Shown one piece after another: positions 7,653 through 15,205 of a stretch of DNA of 64,000 bases. Both the position numbers and the translations under genes were made by a program. Under the pieces are notes generated by a model. That model made no database searches. It had not been told where the DNA came from and worked only from the letters and a program-made list of their open reading frames with translations. How positions within the stretch are numbered: position 1 is the stretch's first letter; each line of letters begins with the position of its first letter. Source of the DNA: an uncultured Deferribacteres bacterium (GTDB lineage Bacteria > Zhuqueibacterota > JdFR-76 > DREG01); the NCBI GenBank assembly GCA_913009825.1, contig CAJVYQ010000010.1:1-64000 (forward strand). The letters are read 5' to 3'.

Positions 7653-9944
7653 CTATCCCTGCAGTGCCATCAACACCTTATCCGGCGTGATGGGCAAACT
7701 TTTAAGGCGCACACCGATCGCGTTATACACTGCGTTGGCAATGGCTGCCGGGGTGGGAATCATCGCCGGTTCACCGATCCCTTTGACGCCGGTGTTGCTG
7801 ATTTTGGCATCCCCTTCACTGACGATGATCACCTCTATTTCCGGAACATTATATATTGCGGGCATTTTGTAATCATACAGATTAGCATTCAGCATTTTGC
7901 CGGTGAATTCATCCATCACCCGTTCTTCTATCAGAGCAAAACCCAATCCTTGCAGAATGCCGCCGTGGACCTGGTTTTCCAGCGTTTTACGGTTCAGAAC
8001 GCGGCCGATATCATGTGCGGCAACAATTTTTTTCACCGAAATCCTGCCGGTGTACGTATCCACTTCCACCCGGGCGAACTGGGCGCCGAAAGTGTTGATC
8101 GCGTATCCGGAAGGGTTTGCGTTGCGCGCGCCGGTGGTGAGTAAAACCCGCTCCCGCATCCGGCGCACAATGTTGGCGATGGTGAGTTTTTTATCCGGTT
8201 TATTTTTCACAGAAATAATGCCGTTTTTGTACACAAGCTGATTTCCCGGAATTTCCAGAACTGCGGCCGCAGCCGAAATCAGTTTGGTTTTCATCTGTTC
8301 CGCCGCATCGCGCACGGCCGGTGAAACAGAGGGAGCTGTGGTGCTGCCGCCGCTGGAACCGCAGTAGGGAGCTACGGCCGTATCTCCCAGTGTAACCTGG
8401 ATTTTCTCCATGGGAATTTCCAAAACTTCCGCAGCAACCTGGGCGATAAAAGTGTAGGTTCCGGTACCCAGATCCTGCGACCCGGCAATTACATGGGCGC
8501 TGCCGTCGCGGTTCAATTTAAGTGTGGCGTAAGCCGGCGGGCCTCCTCCACCCCACCATATCTGCGTGGCCACACCCAGACCGGTTTTAACCGGCCCGCT
8601 GCCGGAACCTGCCGGTTTGCGATCCTGCCAACCGATGGCAGCAGCGCCGCGCTTGTATGCCTGACGCAATAATTTGCCGGTGTACGGCCGGTTGGAAGCC
8701 GGATCCACTTCCGCATAATTTTTTATACGGAATGCCAATGGATCCATGCCGATTTTTTCCGCAGTCTCGTCGATGATCGATTCAAAGGCAAAGGTCCCCT
8801 GAACATGTCCGGGAGCCCGGAACGGTCGTCCGCGGCCAGTATTGATGAAAACCGTGTATTCTTCACTGCGGACATTGAAGCATTTGTACAGAGTGCGAAA
8901 CGGCCGGCTACAACCTGCGCCGCTTGGATAAGCGCCTGCCGCGCCGTAGGAGTAATGATTCATGGCGGTGAGTGTACCGTCTTTTTTCGCGCCGACTTTC
9001 AACTTCTGCACGGAACCGGGACGGTTGCCCACGGCCAGGTTCATCGCCCTTCTGTCCAGCGCAATCCGTACCGGCCTGCCGGTCTCCCGGGCTAAAAGCG
9101 CCGCCATCACCGTGTATTTACCCGCTTCCAGTTTGCTGCCAAAAGCGCCGCCCATATATTTTTTGATAACCCGCACTTTGCTGGCCGGCATTTTTAAATA
9201 ACCGGCAATAGCATCACGCACAGAAAACACACCCTGGGTGGAATCCCAAATTGTTAACCGGCTGCCATCCCAATTCACCACGCTGCAATGGGGTTCCGTC
9301 GGGTTATGGATTTCAACCTGAGTGGAAAAAGTATCCTCCACCACCACATCTGCTTGTTTGAACCCCTTCTCGATATCGCCTCTTTTGTAAATTTGCGGCT
9401 CGCCGCGTACAACATTTCCTGCGTCATGGACTTTCGCCGCGCCGGGTTTCATGGCGGCGCCGGCGTCCACCACAAAGGGCAGCTCTTCGTACTCAACATG
9501 AATCAGTTTCAAAGCATCCACTGCAATCTGCTCCGTTTCCGCGGCGATACAAGCCACTTCATCGCCTTCGTAACGCAGATGGGGATCGAAAAGGAAACTC
9601 ATGCCATAGTACCAGGGAATCTTTGGCGCATTTTCATAAGTAAGCACTGCCAAAACTCCCGGCACTTTTTTAGCTTCACTGATATCGATCTTTTTAATTT
9701 TAGCATGGGGCAGCGGACAACGCAGCGTTTTTGCATATACCATGTTGGGTAGTGAAATATCGAAGGAAAATTTCGCAGTTCCACTGACTTTATCATACCC
9801 GTCGATGCGTGACAATGATTTGCCAACGACCTTTAGCTGTGAATTAGGCCCCCAATCTTTCACTTTCTCCGTGGAAACTTCACCGATGGTTTCGATGAAA
9901 TCCTCTTCAAAAAAATATTTCGATTTAACAATTTTTCGAGGCAT
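7653..9944 (-). CDS. Molybdenum hydroxylase large (molybdopterin-binding) subunit
   Basis: This catalytic subunit hydroxylates an aldehyde or N-heterocycle using water as the oxygen donor. At 763 residues it has the xanthine dehydrogenase large-subunit size. Recognisable parts are the N-terminal a/b hammerhead (KVVGKSLSRIDGYDKVSGTA), the cofactor loops MGGAFGSK and FRAPGHVQGTFAFES, GTGTYT, CGSSGGSTT, and the catalytic glutamate in KGIGEPAMIPTPAAI near the C-terminus. It has no signal peptide of its own. Export would be in complex with the Tat-targeted 2Fe-2S subunit encoded 48 bp upstream. Substrate specificity cannot be read from the sequence. Confidence 0.93.
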   Translation of the reverse strand: MPRKIVKSKYFFEEDFIETIGEVSTEKVKDWGPNSQLKVVGKSLSRIDGYDKVSGTAKFSFDISLPNMVYAKTLRCPLPHAKIKKIDISEAKKVPGVLAVLTYENAPKIPWYYGMSFLFDPHLRYEGDEVACIAAETEQIAVDALKLIHVEYEELPFVVDAGAAMKPGAAKVHDAGNVVRGEPQIYKRGDIEKGFKQADVVVEDTFSTQVEIHNPTEPHCSVVNWDGSRLTIWDSTQGVFSVRDAIAGYLKMPASKVRVIKKYMGGAFGSKLEAGKYTVMAALLARETGRPVRIALDRRAMNLAVGNRPGSVQKLKVGAKKDGTLTAMNHYSYGAAGAYPSGAGCSRPFRTLYKCFNVRSEEYTVFINTGRGRPFRAPGHVQGTFAFESIIDETAEKIGMDPLAFRIKNYAEVDPASNRPYTGKLLRQAYKRGAAAIGWQDRKPAGSGSGPVKTGLGVATQIWWGGGGPPAYATLKLNRDGSAHVIAGSQDLGTGTYTFIAQVAAEVLEIPMEKIQVTLGDTAVAPYCGSSGGSTTAPSVSPAVRDAAEQMKTKLISAAAAVLEIPGNQLVYKNGIISVKNKPDKKLTIANIVRRMRERVLLTTGARNANPSGYAINTFGAQFARVEVDTYTGRISVKKIVAAHDIGRVLNRKTLENQVHGGILQGLGFALIEERVMDEFTGKMLNANLYDYKMPAIYNVPEIEVIIVSEGDAKISNTGVKGIGEPAMIPTPAAIANAVYNAIGVRLKSLPITPDKVLMALQG

Positions 9945-9992
9945 GATTCCTCCTGTATCAAAAAAAAATTAATCTGCGGTGACGGCGTATTT

Positions 9993-10598
9993 TTACCTTT
10001 GCCCGCCGGCAGCAAGAACCGATTCAATAATTTTGGGGTAAGCGCCGCAACGACAAATATTGCCGGACATCCCCTCCACTACTTCCTGTTCGGCAGGATG
10101 GCGATTTTTCAGCAACAAAGCCCGGGCGGACATGATCTGGCCGGACGTGCAAAAACCACACTGCAGGCCGTCATGCTCCACAAACGCCTGCTGCAGAGGA
10201 TGCAGTTTTTCACCGGAAAGCAAACCTTCCACAGTGATCACTTCCTTCCCCGCTGCATCCAGGGCCAGAATATGACAGGAATAAACCGCCTCACCATCTA
10301 AAAGAACCGTGCAGGCGCCGCATTCACCGTGATTGCAGACAACTTTAGTGCCGGTTAAATGGAGATGGTTACGCAATATTTCCACCAGGGTTGTCCGTGG
10401 TTCAATCATCGACCGTACTGTTTTTCCGTTTACTTTAAGAAAAAGCAACTGTTTGCCGGCATGTTCCCCGTTTTCTCCTTTTTTCTCCGGTGCGGCCTGC
10501 AGTGTATCCAGCAGTACTGTGCTGCCAATTACACCCGTGCCGACTCCCTGAATGAATTTCCGGCGGGAAATACCTTTGGATTTGGACTTCTCATTCAT
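9993..10598 (-). CDS. Tat-exported [2Fe-2S] subunit of the molybdenum hydroxylase (PaoA-like)
   Basis: The 201-residue protein opens with a twin-arginine signal, SRRKFIQGVGTGVIGSTVLL (residues 11-30). A plant-type ferredoxin domain follows (CNHGECGAC), then a helical second-cluster domain (CGFC and CRCG). This is the standard small subunit of xanthine-oxidase-family enzymes, and the Tat signal places the holoenzyme in the periplasm, as for E. coli PaoABC. It is the first gene of the five-gene minus-strand operon. The order 2Fe-2S, Moco, FAD, XdhC, MocA differs from PaoABCD only in having Moco before FAD. Confidence 0.93.
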   Translation of the reverse strand: MNEKSKSKGISRRKFIQGVGTGVIGSTVLLDTLQAAPEKKGENGEHAGKQLLFLKVNGKTVRSMIEPRTTLVEILRNHLHLTGTKVVCNHGECGACTVLLDGEAVYSCHILALDAAGKEVITVEGLLSGEKLHPLQQAFVEHDGLQCGFCTSGQIMSARALLLKNRHPAEQEVVEGMSGNICRCGAYPKIIESVLAAGGQR

Positions 10599-10755
10599 GG
10601 TTTTCTCCTGCTTATGAGAATAATTTGATTTAACTTGGATAATAATTAAATGTAAATACAGGATGGTAAAATGTCAAGCTGAAAGTATAAAATCTTTCTT
10701 CCTGCTGTTTTTTGAACAAAGTCGAAGCTTTTTATCCGTAAAATTTCCGTAACTT

Positions 10756-10846
10756 GTGCCTGAACGAAAACCCCGCTTTTCTCTCATTCCCACCGTGCCT
10801 GAGGGATGACATTTCAGTTGCTATTTCATAGTTTTCATTAAGACAC
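10756..10846. repeat. Family III short element (GTGCCTGAACGAAAAC ends)
   Basis: Left end GTGCCTGAACGAAAAC and right end GTTTTCATTAAGACAC form imperfect terminal inverted repeats. The element fills the 326-bp space between the heparinase-like gene and the molybdenum hydroxylase operon. Its interior shares CAGTTGCTATTTCATAGTTTTC-like words with the element near 23680. Confidence 0.6.
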
Positions 10847-10924
10847 TATTTAGCCACAGAAAAGAGATGGCGCAGAATTGGTTTCTTCCCGGTTAGGGAA
10901 TTTTTTCTGTATCCCCGTCCGCCT

Positions 10925-12751
10925 CTACATCCCCTGTATTTCCACCGTATGTTCACCGGGGAAAATGAGGTTGATGCGCAAATTTTTTGCCGGCTGACTC
11001 AGCATGTCACCCAGCATCAGCGGCATGGTGTGCTCCATGGCGCCGCCGGAAATTTTGATGGCATCCCCGGCGTGCCGGTAAACAGCGCTACCCGTTTTCA
11101 GATACAAATCATTTTCCGACGGATTTTTTACATAGCCCGGTAAATTGGTGTCCGGCATCTCATCTTTCTGCAAAATGTCCTCACCGTAAATTTCACCGGA
11201 CAATGGGAATTGCAACACAATCTGCGCCAACACCGGCAGTTCATCTCCGGATTCTTCGATGGCGCCGGAAGCATGAAAACGAAAAGATAGGCCGTTCATT
11301 ATTTCCGCAACGAACACCTGCCAGTTTATCCGGTTGCGATTGAGCGGCTGCCGCATGTCACGCTGCATATCCAAAGTTGATAGTGGCCGGTTCAGCGGCC
11401 CCATAAATTCAGCCTGCAAATCACGGGAGAGTTTCCAGTTAGCTCCCGCTTCCGTCAATTCCGAGGCAAAAACGGGTCCGGAGCCAAAATAAGACAAACT
11501 GCAAAAGAGGCCGGAAAGTTGTGCTTTCCCGTAACGCAATGTCGCGATTGCTTTGTTGAACGTCTGAATAGTTGCACTCAATTTCCCATGGCGGATTCGC
11601 ACAAATGGTGCGCCGTGGTTGTAGTGAGTGGCCAACACAGATGGATCATTCTTGTAAGGCAGCACCAACTTTTCAACTAGTGAACGCCGTTCGATCTGCA
11701 ATTTTTCATCGCCAAACCGTTTCACATAGTCGGCCGGCCACGGTTCCGGCTGCGGCCAGGAGAGGGATTGCGGCGGAAATAGCTGAATCCACGGCAGCAG
11801 ATCGGCCGTTGACGGTGTGAGATAGGATTGATCATCCTGTTGTAAGCGCAGAAAAGATGCCGAACATTTTTGCACCAGCATGGCGCTGAACGGGCCGGGC
11901 GAAAAAGCATGATACAGATAGGCGGATTCCAAAAACCGGGAGATATGCACTTTGACGCCGGCATCGTTTCTGGCGGAAATTTCCGTGACACCCCGGTCGT
12001 CTTCATGCACCAAAAAAGGCAGCATGCGTAAATTTCTCTCCGGCGCATAGAGCAATTCCGGTTTCTCCAGCGTATAAGCAGCGCTCATCAAACTGCGGTT
12101 GGCATGGTTGCTGTAGTTCATCGACCTTTCCATATATTCGCCGTCGCTGGAAAGATCGATCCCTTCCGCCAGCCATTCTTCGGCGTAATCCCGGGCTTTT
12201 TCATTGCCGAACAAACGCCACAGCCAACCCAGGCCCTGTACATTGCTCCAGCGGTGGTTGGGTGTGTGAATGCCGCCGTCAACCAGGCCGCTGCCGATGA
12301 AATTTGTCAGTTCCTCCAATTTAGGTAAAAAACCGGACAGACCGGGATGATCTTCCCGCCGCATCAATTCCAGAACAGGGCCAAAACCGTACATGGCAAA
12401 TCCGGTATCCGCCGGACTGGAAAAATTGCAGTAAATCATGGAAAGCAAACCCGATTGGGGCAGATTCCGGAACACAAAATCGACAGCCAGATCGATTTTC
12501 TCCAGCCAGTCCGAATTGTGAAAATAACGGGACAGCGGTTCCCGCCACAGAGACAGCGCTTTGGGAATGAACGGCAGCGAACCTTTATCGTGCCAGGCAA
12601 TATGAACCAGTCCGGAACCGTTCCAGGGGATGCCGCCATGTTCTTTTGTCCCCGGTTCCATGATCATGTCGTCGGCCCATTGTGTCATCCGTTTTTCCAG
12701 AACCGTAACAGTGGTTTGGTGAATCTGAATTAAAATTTGGTTTTGTATCAT
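10925..12751 (-). CDS. Heparinase II/III-like (alpha/alpha toroid plus beta-sandwich) protein, function unknown
   Basis: The 608-residue protein has a helical N-terminal half rich in Trp/Tyr/His, with NHRWSNVQGLGWLWRLFG at about residues 165-182 and SSDGEYMERSMNYSNHANRS at about 206-225. The second half is rich in beta strands. This layout, with Tyr/His/Asn motifs in the barrel, is that of the heparinase II/III-like and related polysaccharide-lyase or glycoside-hydrolase families. No signal peptide is seen. The start chosen is ATG 12751, because AGAGGA stands just before it; the frame stays open for 20 more codons upstream without a ribosome site. It is flanked by element-rich non-coding DNA and has no operon partner. 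Confidence 0.6.
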   Translation of the reverse strand: MIQNQILIQIHQTTVTVLEKRMTQWADDMIMEPGTKEHGGIPWNGSGLVHIAWHDKGSLPFIPKALSLWREPLSRYFHNSDWLEKIDLAVDFVFRNLPQSGLLSMIYCNFSSPADTGFAMYGFGPVLELMRREDHPGLSGFLPKLEELTNFIGSGLVDGGIHTPNHRWSNVQGLGWLWRLFGNEKARDYAEEWLAEGIDLSSDGEYMERSMNYSNHANRSLMSAAYTLEKPELLYAPERNLRMLPFLVHEDDRGVTEISARNDAGVKVHISRFLESAYLYHAFSPGPFSAMLVQKCSASFLRLQQDDQSYLTPSTADLLPWIQLFPPQSLSWPQPEPWPADYVKRFGDEKLQIERRSLVEKLVLPYKNDPSVLATHYNHGAPFVRIRHGKLSATIQTFNKAIATLRYGKAQLSGLFCSLSYFGSGPVFASELTEAGANWKLSRDLQAEFMGPLNRPLSTLDMQRDMRQPLNRNRINWQVFVAEIMNGLSFRFHASGAIEESGDELPVLAQIVLQFPLSGEIYGEDILQKDEMPDTNLPGYVKNPSENDLYLKTGSAVYRHAGDAIKISGGAMEHTMPLMLGDMLSQPAKNLRINLIFPGEHTVEIQGM

Positions 12752-12998
12752 ATTTTCCTCTTTTCCTTGCCGGCTTGAATGGTTATAACAGAACTTCCGG
12801 CTATTAGTCATTAAAATTGCATAATAAAATAGAATTAATCATTGTTATATACAGGTGTGAATGTAAGTGACCGTTTATCAAAATTAATTAATTCACATTC
12901 TTGAAGCTAAGAAAAGCACTGCATAATAATGTAACTAAGTTGACCCGAGGGGCGCTGTTTGAAATCTAAATTTCAGAGCCCCGCATTAAGTTATTTTT
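12752..12998. other. Non-coding stretch upstream of the heparinase-like gene
   Basis: No open frame is supported here. A possible hairpin with GGGGC and GCCCC arms lies at about 12950-12982. The AT-rich part at 12790-12900 probably contains the promoter of the minus-strand heparinase-like gene. Confidence 0.4.
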
Positions 12999-13117
12999 AC
13001 CTTAATTGAGCGATTGCAGGGCGATTCGCTGAATCGCCAGCCGTATTTGTATTAAAAATGAAAATCCGTTTTGTAAAAAAAACAAGGTCAAAAACAAGAG
13101 AATCGCTCAATTCAGGT
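12999..13117 (+). repeat. Family I 119-bp element, copy A
   Basis: The 119-bp element has near-perfect terminal inverted repeats, left ACCTTAATTGAGCGATTG and right AATCGCTCAATTCAGGT, with an inner palindrome GGCGATTCGCTGAATCGCC. It is flanked by TTT on both sides, a 3-bp target duplication. It lies just downstream of the CopD-like gene and has the same orientation as copy B. Confidence 0.85.
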
Positions 13118-13205
13118 TTTAAATATGAACGTATGGTGCGCCGCAACCATCGGGCAACTTATTACAAACCGTTTGGGTTTTTATGAAAATGAAATTTATA
13201 TTCAA

Positions 13206-13712
13206 CTATAAAGATGATGAAATTCCTGTTAGCAAAAGCACTACCAAACCCAATACAAGATTAGTTTTGACAAGATTCAATGAAAATATTTGTAACCTTG
13301 CTGCTTTTGAAGATAATTCGGATGATTCAATTATTTGTGTGGACAACCCAACTATCCTGGGATTTAGTATTAGTCCCCTGTAAAAGTGTATTATGACCAT
13401 AGCGGCCACAAAAAGGTGTTTTATAAATATGACAATATTTACATAATTGTCAAAATCCAAAAATCCCGTGAAATTTTTATTATATTTTGTAATGATAATT
13501 CCCGTGATTATTAATACAATAATACTTATGTTAGCCATAAAAGTGAATCGTTTGCTTATATCTTTCATTAATTTGCTTACAAGAGATTTTGATTCTAAAA
13601 CTACTTTTGCTCCGGGAAGTATCACTAAAAGGATCATCACTATACCGCCAATCCATACAACTGTAGCTAAAATGTGTAGAAAGTTGCTCAAACTTTGTAT
13701 TACCAAATTCAT
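13206..13712 (-). CDS. CopD-like four-helix membrane protein
   Basis: The 168-residue protein has four hydrophobic segments with histidines near the membrane edges. It starts with FLHILATVVWIGGIVMILLV, the pattern of the CopD/DUF-type copper-resistance membrane domain, and carries KHLFVAAMVIIHFYRG in the third segment. The start is ATG 13712, preceded by GGAGGG; the frame is open 29 codons further but lacks a ribosome site there. It follows the small CGCGC peptide gene by about 100 bp and probably shares the ArsR-controlled transcript. A role in handling copper or another soft metal is inference. Confidence 0.7.
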   Translation of the reverse strand: MNLVIQSLSNFLHILATVVWIGGIVMILLVILPGAKVVLESKSLVSKLMKDISKRFTFMANISIIVLIITGIIITKYNKNFTGFLDFDNYVNIVIFIKHLFVAAMVIIHFYRGLILNPRIVGLSTQIIESSELSSKAARLQIFSLNLVKTNLVLGLVVLLLTGISSSL

Positions 13713-13811
13713 TTTATCCCTCCATTTTGTTATTCGTGATATTAAAGTAAAGAGGATGCGGTTTATAGTTTTCAACCCCATCCCCTTCAGCAAAGCCAAG
13801 CCACAGTTATC

Positions 13812-13913
13812 CTACTTCGAATTCCTGGCTTCTTTCTTGCTTTTTGTGGCTTTTTTGTCATTTTGTTTCGATGGAATACATCCGCAGCCACATGGATTCT
13901 TCTTGTCAGCCAT
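13812..13913 (-). CDS. 33-residue cysteine-rich peptide (CGCGC)
   Basis: This short frame is read as MADKKNPCGCGCIPSKQNDK followed by a Lys-rich tail ending EARNSK, 33 residues with a TAG stop at 13812. The ribosome site AAAGGAGGTG stands seven bases before the ATG and is the best in this region, which is the main reason to believe the gene. The three closely spaced cysteines (C8, C10, C12) could bind a soft metal. The upstream ArsR regulator carries a very similar CSCGC. It lies between the operator at 14113 and the CopD-like gene. I do not recognise the family. Confidence 0.65.
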   Translation of the reverse strand: MADKKNPCGCGCIPSKQNDKKATKSKKEARNSK

Positions 13914-13975
13914 TTTCTTCACCTCCTTTATCTGGATTTTGATTCTTAATTTTGACATTTTATAATTTATTTATT

Positions 13976-14094
13976 ACCTGAATTGAGCGATTGCAGGGCG
14001 ATTCGCTGAATCGCAAACAGAATTTACACGAAAACCATAAACCCGTCTGGTAACAGTAACAAACTTAAAAACAAAAAAATCGCTCAATTCAGGT
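13976..14094 (+). repeat. Family I 119-bp element, copy B
   Basis: It has the same length and orientation as copy A. The ends are ACCTGAATTGAGCGATTG and AATCGCTCAATTCAGGT, and the flanks are ATT on both sides (3-bp duplication). It sits between the second ArsR-type operator and the CGCGC peptide gene, so it lies in the 5' leader of that transcript. Confidence 0.85.
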
Positions 14095-14112
14095 ATTATC
14101 AAGATAATTCAA

Positions 14113-14141
14113 TTAAGTATCTTAGCCAATACTTAATCATA
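14113..14141 (-). promoter_or_regulatory. ArsR-type operator 2 with -10 box
   Basis: TTAAGTAT (14113-14120) and ATACTTAA (14129-14136) form a perfect 8-8-8 inverted repeat. The adjoining minus-strand TATGAT (14136-14141) can serve as a -10 box. The site is nearly identical to the one upstream of the ArsR gene. It stands ahead of the CGCGC peptide and CopD-like genes. The matching -35 region overlaps the arsR stop and is poor. Confidence 0.7.
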
Positions 14142-14157
14142 AAAGCAAAAAAATTAC

Positions 14158-14571
14158 TTACTTCTTCTCGGACTCTATTTCTTTAATCCTTTCTCGTACA
14201 ATTTTAAGCTCATTTCCCATCTCTCTTTCATACTCTTTGAGAGATTCCAAACTTGAGCTTTTCATTTCTTCTTCTTTAAATTTACCGGTTCCTCCGCACC
14301 CGCAGGAGCAAATTTTATTTAATTCACGCCGGCAATTCTCTAATGCTTCTTCATCTAATGAATATGGAATCCAATATCCCTTTCTTTCGCTCCTAACAAG
14401 ACCGATTTGTTTTAATATTTTTAGGTGTTGTGATACCGCAGCCGGTGTTATGCCGACCAGTTTTGCAATTTCATTGGTGCCAAGGGGCCCTTTTGTTTTT
14501 AAATGTTCAATTATTCTGACCCTTGTTTCAACGCCTAATACTTTAAAGATATCAAATGGCTCGAAATTCAT
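14158..14571 (-). CDS. ArsR-family metalloregulator with CSCGC motif
   Basis: The 137-residue repressor has the ArsR winged helix: VLGVETRVRIIEHL, then recognition helix TPAAVSQHLKILKQIGLV, then the wing RKGYWIPYSL. After the wing comes KICSCGCGGTGKF, a cysteine cluster placed where several ArsR proteins bind thiophilic metals. An unusual charged helical tail of about 45 residues follows. The promoter upstream is ideal and carries an inverted repeat that recurs before the next transcript, so the protein probably controls itself and the CGCGC/CopD module. Which metal or ligand it senses is not known. Confidence 0.9.
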   Translation of the reverse strand: MNFEPFDIFKVLGVETRVRIIEHLKTKGPLGTNEIAKLVGITPAAVSQHLKILKQIGLVRSERKGYWIPYSLDEEALENCRRELNKICSCGCGGTGKFKEEEMKSSSLESLKEYEREMGNELKIVRERIKEIESEKK

Positions 14572-14591
14572 AATAATAGATCTCTTTTTGG

Positions 14592-14643
14592 TTAAGTATT
14601 TTAGTTACTACTTAATCATACAAATTAAAAATGATTTTGTCAA
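14592..14643 (-). promoter_or_regulatory. arsR promoter with operator 1
   Basis: On the minus strand, TTGACA (14638-14643) and TATGAT (14615-14620) are separated by 17 bp. The inverted repeat TTAAGTAT / CTACTTAA (14592-14599 and 14608-14615) begins at the last base of the -10 box, a good position for repression. It matches operator 2 at 14113-14136 over most of its length. Confidence 0.8.
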
Positions 14644-14704
14644 GTGTTTTTTTTAAAAAATTATGATAAGCAAATTTTGAAGAATTATGGTGTTATAAAA
14701 AAAC

Positions 14705-14902
14705 TGTAACTATTCAGGTTGCCCGCTAATATCGCTAAAAAACGCGAATCGTTAACTATTTTGTCCTATTCGTATGATTTCGTGTAATTCGCGGGCTGAA
14801 TAGGCAGACGATTTTTTCAATTTCTCTGCGCCCTCCGCGTCTCTGCGTTAAAAAAACAGGCGCTTTAAAACGCAGAGACGCAGAGAGCGCAAAGGAAGCG
14901 GA
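14705..14902. repeat. Family II (IS66-like) short element, inverted partner of 1-198
   Basis: It starts with TGTAACTATTCAGGTTGC and is about 98% identical to the reverse complement of bases 1-198. The second half holds the CTCTGCG-type hairpin. The two copies face each other across 14.5 kb. Confidence 0.88.
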
Positions 14903-14933
14903 TTTGTTCAAAAAACTAAAGTGTTACGGTATT

Positions 14934-15055
14934 GTCACTACTCAGGCAGCCCGCGAAAGACTCAAAAAAAAACAGGAAAAAAGTTAGATGAGATATTTCG
15001 ATTGTTTCGTGCGCTTTCTGCCTGTGTCAGACAGACGTGAGCTGAATAGTTAAAA
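14934..15055. repeat. Family II-like element with degenerate ends
   Basis: Left end GTCACTACTCAGGC and right end GCTGAATAGTTA form imperfect inverted repeats around a short interior. The element lies just upstream of the glycine-rich repeat gene. No clear target duplication is visible. Confidence 0.55.
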
Positions 15056-15205
15056 ACCAATTATTTCAACAAATTAAAATGTTATAAAAATATAGAACAA
15101 ATTTCCCCTAATTACGTAAACTTTATTTATGCCTGTTAACCTGTTTAATATTTTGAATGTTTTGCGGACATAAAAAGAATAATTCAATCGTAAACGGAGG
15201 TTTTA

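Noticed and set aside
13447-13965. 172-residue plus-strand frame opposite the CopD-like gene
   Set aside because: It has no ribosome site, and the minus strand has two frames with strong GGAGG sites and recognisable membrane and cysteine-rich products.
14698-14917. AAAAAACT at 14698-14705 and again at 14910-14917 as a target duplication of the 14705 element
   Set aside because: The right boundary this implies lacks the family II terminal repeat, and A-runs make chance matches likely.
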